Shown in pieces: positions 40,188 to 42,671 of a stretch of 42,671 nt of DNA (its first letter is position 1; each line of letters begins with the position of its first letter). The translations under genes and the position numbers were made by a program. The notes below the pieces were generated by a model, which worked only from the letters and a program-made list of their open reading frames with translations, ran no database searches and had not been told where the DNA came from. The stretch comes from a virus, in the IMG/VR virus record IMGVR_UViG_3300034198_011656, positions 1 to 42,671 of that record; one strand, given 5' to 3'.

Positions 40188-40334
40188 ATGAATAATGCAG
40201 AGATGAGTTTCTTTATTGGACTTGCACTTGGAAACCTTGTTGGATTTTTCCTAAATGGATTATTTTCGGCAAACAAAATTGATGAATCTTGGCACAATGG
40301 ATTCAGGGCTGGTAGATATGGAAAAAACATCTAG
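40188..40334 (+). CDS. 48-residue single-pass membrane microprotein
   Basis: A frame from ATG 40188 to TAG 40332. One hydrophobic helix (about 7-26, FFIGLALGNLVGFFLNGLF) is followed by a soluble tail ending FRAGRYGKNI. Small proteins with this tail recur in phages, to my recollection. Too short for domain analysis. The coding potential is supported by good packing: it starts directly after the preceding gene. Confidence 0.55.
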   Translation: MNNAEMSFFIGLALGNLVGFFLNGLFSANKIDESWHNGFRAGRYGKNI

Positions 40335-40443
40335 TTTTATTTTCACCTCTTGCCTAGAAGGTGATCATTTATGTGTAAAAAAGTATCGGCAGGGTGACAT
40401 TTTGTATATCTGCTCTTGTCAGTGCCATGCCGTAAAATATTAA
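40318..40443 (+). CDS. 41-residue Cys-rich microprotein
   Basis: The frame is open from 40255, but ATG 40318, overlapping the preceding gene by 17 bases, is the likely start. Product has FTSC, HLC, and at the C-terminus YICSCQCHAVKY, giving five Cys and two His and a possible zinc site. No ribosome site is convincing, so it is a lower-confidence gene. Confidence 0.45.
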   Translation: MEKTSSFIFTSCLEGDHLCVKKYRQGDILYICSCQCHAVKY

Positions 40444-40457
40444 AATTGAGGTATAAT

Positions 40458-40613
40458 ATGATTAGATGCTGCTATTGCATGCAGGAAGAAGCAAAGTACG
40501 AAATTTCAGTTGAAACTAAAGTGGCTGGAGAAAATTACGACTTTGATGCAAAAGTTTGTCTTTCATGTATGCCGGTAAGCAGTTATTTGCTTAAGGAGTA
40601 CAAATGTCTGTAG
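40458..40613 (+). CDS. 51-residue zinc-ribbon microprotein
   Basis: ATG 40458 follows GAGG seven bases upstream and overlaps a TATAAT. Product has CCYC near the start and C-L-S-C-M near the end, with an intervening strand-rich segment (YEISVETKV, YDFDAKV), consistent with a four-Cys zinc ribbon. It overlaps the next gene by ten bases. Function unknown. Confidence 0.6.
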   Translation: MIRCCYCMQEEAKYEISVETKVAGENYDFDAKVCLSCMPVSSYLLKEYKCL

Positions 40614-40939
40614 AAGGTAAACCCTCAAATGGAATGAAGTCTGCCGCACAAAGAGCTTTAGCTTGGCATAAAGATGGTAAGCGCGGGGGAACAATAGTGG
40701 GATTAACCAGAGCAAATCAAATTGTTAATGGTGAAACACTCTCTGAAAGTACAATTAAAAGAATGTTTAGTTTTTTCAGTCGGCACGAAGTAGACAAAAG
40801 AGCGACTGGATTTAATTCAGGTGAAGAAGGCTATCCATCTCCCGGAAGAGTCGCATGGGATTTATGGGGTGGCGATGCAGGATTCGCTTGGTCAAGAAAG
40901 AAGGTGAAACAAATAAATGGAAACAAATCCACAAAATAA
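40604..40939 (+). CDS. Conserved phage protein with WDLWGGDAG motif
   Basis: A 111-residue basic protein with MKSAAQRALAWHKDGKRGGT, a middle RMFSFFSRHEVDKRATGF, and a C-terminal GYPSPGRVAWDLWGGDAGFAW. The pattern recurs in phage proteins near portal and protease genes, but a function has not been assigned to my knowledge. KEY overlaps: ten bases with the preceding gene, 23 with the next. Confidence 0.65.
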   Translation: MSVEGKPSNGMKSAAQRALAWHKDGKRGGTIVGLTRANQIVNGETLSESTIKRMFSFFSRHEVDKRATGFNSGEEGYPSPGRVAWDLWGGDAGFAWSRKKVKQINGNKSTK

Positions 40940-41192
40940 CATTACACCACAGCAGCCCGCAACTCCTGATAGAGTTACAGAGGCTACCAATGTTGATCCG
41001 ACTAATGCAGACGGCTTTGCACCCGGAGCTCGCGCTCTTTGGGACCCCGGTTTTCATTCAGTAGATCTCGGTGTTAATGAAGCAAAAGAAATGACAGGTT
41101 TCCCAAAGCTAGGTCAAAGTGAGAATGTCTCTATGACAGATGCACAGCCCGGTGGTGGTCCAACAGTCACAACTGAGGCAGGTCCTTACTGA
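40917..41192 (+). CDS. Low-complexity protein of unknown function
   Basis: A 91-residue protein rich in Pro, Gln, Thr, Gly and Ala, probably disordered for the first 30 residues and the last 25. A central LWDPGFHSVDLGVNEAKEM segment is the only part that looks folded. No family was recognised. It overlaps the preceding gene by 23 bases and ends just before the next start. Confidence 0.55.
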   Translation: METNPQNNITPQQPATPDRVTEATNVDPTNADGFAPGARALWDPGFHSVDLGVNEAKEMTGFPKLGQSENVSMTDAQPGGGPTVTTEAGPY

Positions 41193-41193
41193 C

Positions 41194-42228
41194 ATGATTG
41201 GGAACAGTAGTTCACAGCATAAAGAACCAGATGATTCCCATCTGGACTTTTATGTTCAACAAAATGATAAAAAGAAAGGTGGTGAAAAAACAATGGATAA
41301 CAACCAGCAAATGAGTACAGTAGTTCAGCCATCAGCCAATCCAAGCACAGGTTTTAGCGCAACAGCACCCGATCCAGATGGTCAGATTGCTTCACAGAAG
41401 TTTGAAGTACCAGTTTTGCAGAAAGCAATTGATGCTCTTGAAGAGGCAATGCAGACACTAGAGGACACATATCTAGAGAAGTCAGAGTTTCCTAATGCAA
41501 CTCGCCCAGACGCAAAGCCAGTAGTAGAAAGTGCAACTGAGCCTGACAGCAAAGATGCTTCAGAAATGGTCACAAAGAAGGCATGCACATGCCCAAATTG
41601 TACAGATGCAGATTGCGAAGGTGGCATGGCAAAGGTAGACGGAGAGCCAGATGTATCTCGTGCAGATTCTGTAGATACTTCAGGCAAAGTTGAGCCGGAA
41701 GGCAGCACGCCTAGCCCAATTGTAAAGGCTATTCAGAAAGCAAAGGATGCCCTAGATGCAGTCAATGCTGAACTAGTTGGAAAAGACAACTACGAGAACC
41801 AGAATCACTCTACAGAAGCCCCCACAAAGGAGGACACAGTAGAGATTGAGAAGGCAGCACAATGTTGTGACAATGCCTGTGGTCACTGCGAAGGACCCGG
41901 ATGCGGATGTTGCGATGAGTGCAAGGTTATGGAGAAGGCAGCAGATGCAGATGAAGACGATCTTGAAAAGAAGGAGTTTTCAGATGCCCGCCGCAAGCAA
42001 CTCGCCAGAGAAGGCAAGGCTATGCCAGATGGCTCCTACCCAATTGTTACCGAACAAGATCTAAAGAATGCAATTCGTTCTTGGGGTCGTGGCGGTGCAA
42101 AGCCAGCTGACAAGGCACACATTATTCGCAGAGCTAAGGCACTTGGCAAGTATGACTTGATTCCAGACGACTGGAAGAATGACATGCAAAAGTCTGTTTG
42201 GGGCGGATCTTTCTTCCCAGTTGACTAA
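41194..42228 (+). CDS. Cys-rich protein with DUF6582-like C-terminus and WGGSF motif
   Basis: A protein of about 344 residues from ATG 41194 (ATG 41293 with an AAGGTGG site is an alternative). The N-terminus is low-complexity. Two Cys clusters, CTCPNCTDADC and a longer one with CCDNACGHC then GCGCCDEC, likely bind zinc or iron-sulphur. The C-terminus has RRKQLAREGKAMPDGSYPI, DLKNAIRSWGRGG, HIIRRAKALG and IPDDW, a domain that in phages is fused to portal or protease-like proteins. It ends SVWGGSFFPVD, sharing a motif with two other proteins here. Confidence 0.68.
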   Translation: MIGNSSSQHKEPDDSHLDFYVQQNDKKKGGEKTMDNNQQMSTVVQPSANPSTGFSATAPDPDGQIASQKFEVPVLQKAIDALEEAMQTLEDTYLEKSEFPNATRPDAKPVVESATEPDSKDASEMVTKKACTCPNCTDADCEGGMAKVDGEPDVSRADSVDTSGKVEPEGSTPSPIVKAIQKAKDALDAVNAELVGKDNYENQNHSTEAPTKEDTVEIEKAAQCCDNACGHCEGPGCGCCDECKVMEKAADADEDDLEKKEFSDARRKQLAREGKAMPDGSYPIVTEQDLKNAIRSWGRGGAKPADKAHIIRRAKALGKYDLIPDDWKNDMQKSVWGGSFFPVD

Positions 42229-42251
42229 TTGAATTGAGAAAGTGAGATCTC

Positions 42252-42286
42252 ACACAGCAACGGTCTATGACCGTTGTTTGTGTTTT
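42252..42286 (+). terminator. Intrinsic terminator
   Basis: An 8-bp stem, CAACGGTC (42258-42265) and GACCGTTG (42269-42276), with a three-base loop. It is extended by ACACA 42252-42256 pairing with TGTGT at 42279-42283 and followed by TTTT. It lies 24 bases after the stop of the large Cys-rich gene. A 12-bp palindrome, GTGAGATCTCAC (42242-42253), overlaps its 5' flank. Confidence 0.7.
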
Positions 42287-42299
42287 AGGAGGAGGAAAA

Positions 42300-42671
42300 G
42301 TGAAAGTATTGGTAATAGGAAGCAAAAACTGGAGCAGTTATCCTGAAGTCATGAGAAACTTGACTGTAACAATTGAGGACATTAATTATTTTTATCCCGA
42401 TGAAAAGAGCATTACATTTATTCATACGGGTGCAAGAGGTGCTGAGAACATGGTTACAGAGTATGTAGGCAAAGTTGAGAAGTTTATGAAGCAAAAAGGA
42501 TTTTCAATCAAAGAAAAATTAGTCAGGCTTCCCAAGGGTGAGTTTGACTTGAATGCAAAGATAAACAGAGATTACGAAATGATGAACTCAGGAGTCAACA
42601 TTGCATTGATTTTTACGGATGGTACTTGCAAAAGGTCAGAGGCATGTGCTAAGATACTCAAAGAGCTAGAA
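42300..42671 (+). CDS. SLOG-domain (DUF2493/YspA-like) protein, 5' part
   Basis: A GTG start behind GGAGGA opens a frame that runs off the end of the window (124 codons seen). VLVIGSKNWSSYPEV at the start, FIHTGARGAENMV with the Gly-rich nucleotide loop, and NRDYEMMNSGVNIALIFTDG are the pattern of the cpYpsA-related SLOG family. These Rossmann-like domains bind nucleotides or nucleotide-derived ligands. The role in phages is unknown. Confidence 0.72.
   Translation, partial: MKVLVIGSKNWSSYPEVMRNLTVTIEDINYFYPDEKSITFIHTGARGAENMVTEYVGKVEKFMKQKGFSIKEKLVRLPKGEFDLNAKINRDYEMMNSGVNIALIFTDGTCKRSEACAKILKELE

Noticed and set aside
40255-40317. Longer N-terminus for the Cys-rich microprotein at 40318
   Set aside because: It would lie deep inside the membrane microprotein gene in another frame and has no ribosome site.

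Overview
The window reads as a segment of a tailed double-stranded DNA phage genome. It is compact and AT-rich, every gene I support lies on the + strand, and neighbours commonly overlap by 1 to 35 bases. Supporting features are a phage replisome, a terminase pair, an M15 endolysin, eight tRNAs and a tmRNA. Several features point to an actinobacterial host: many small zinc-ribbon proteins, apparently leaderless promoters, an M15 peptidase lysin, a sortase-fold protein, and a transglycosylase resembling those of Gram-positive phages. An AT-rich freshwater actinobacterium is a reasonable guess but is not proven here. No integrase, major capsid or tail gene is visible, so the structural genes and lifestyle lie outside the window.

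Region 1 (1 to about 13.6 kb) is replication, recombination and nucleotide metabolism. It holds a DnaB-type helicase, DnaG-type primase, ssDNA-binding protein, pyrimidine-dimer glycosylase-like protein, C-family DNA polymerase (DnaE with an apparently intact PHP domain), MazG-like pyrophosphohydrolase, RecA, Cas4-like Fe-S nuclease and RuvC-like resolvase. Small zinc-ribbon and helix-turn-helix proteins are interspersed. Region 2 (13.6 to 20.2 kb) holds two GT-A glycosyltransferases, an RmlB-like sugar nucleotide dehydratase, an IMP dehydrogenase/GMP reductase family enzyme, an Nmad1-like protein, an FmdB zinc ribbon and both terminase subunits. Region 3 (20.2 to 25.6 kb) has tRNA-Ile(UAU), a 118-nt element predicted to fold as a pseudoknot, an HNH endonuclease, two Cys-containing proteins, the M15 endolysin, tRNA-Gly, a large secreted PA14/FN3 protein, two small membrane proteins (holin candidates) and a Dps-like ferritin.

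Region 4 (25.6 to 28.6 kb) holds two tRNA arrays. Between them is a two-gene operon of a PstS-like secreted phosphate-binding protein and a sortase-fold membrane protein that has lost all three catalytic residues. An unexplained structured stretch lies inside the second array. Region 5 (28.8 to 39.0 kb) is a sugar island. Gmd, an Fcl/ColC-type reductase and a ColD-type dehydratase together predict GDP-L-colitose (and possibly GDP-L-fucose). At least eight glycosyltransferases follow, including tandem GT10-like and one GT11-like fucosyl/colitosyltransferase candidates, plus an FkbM methyltransferase. The island ends at a transglycosylase gene whose stop codon touches a phage tmRNA. Region 6 (39.9 kb to the end) holds small proteins, a Cys-rich protein with a DUF6582-like C-terminus, an intrinsic terminator and the start of a SLOG/DUF2493 gene.

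The main candidates for undescribed biology are the PstS plus dead-sortase pair, the colitose pathway in a phage, the pseudoknotted RNA beside tRNA-Ile, and a short C-terminal W-G-S/H-F motif shared by three otherwise different proteins.
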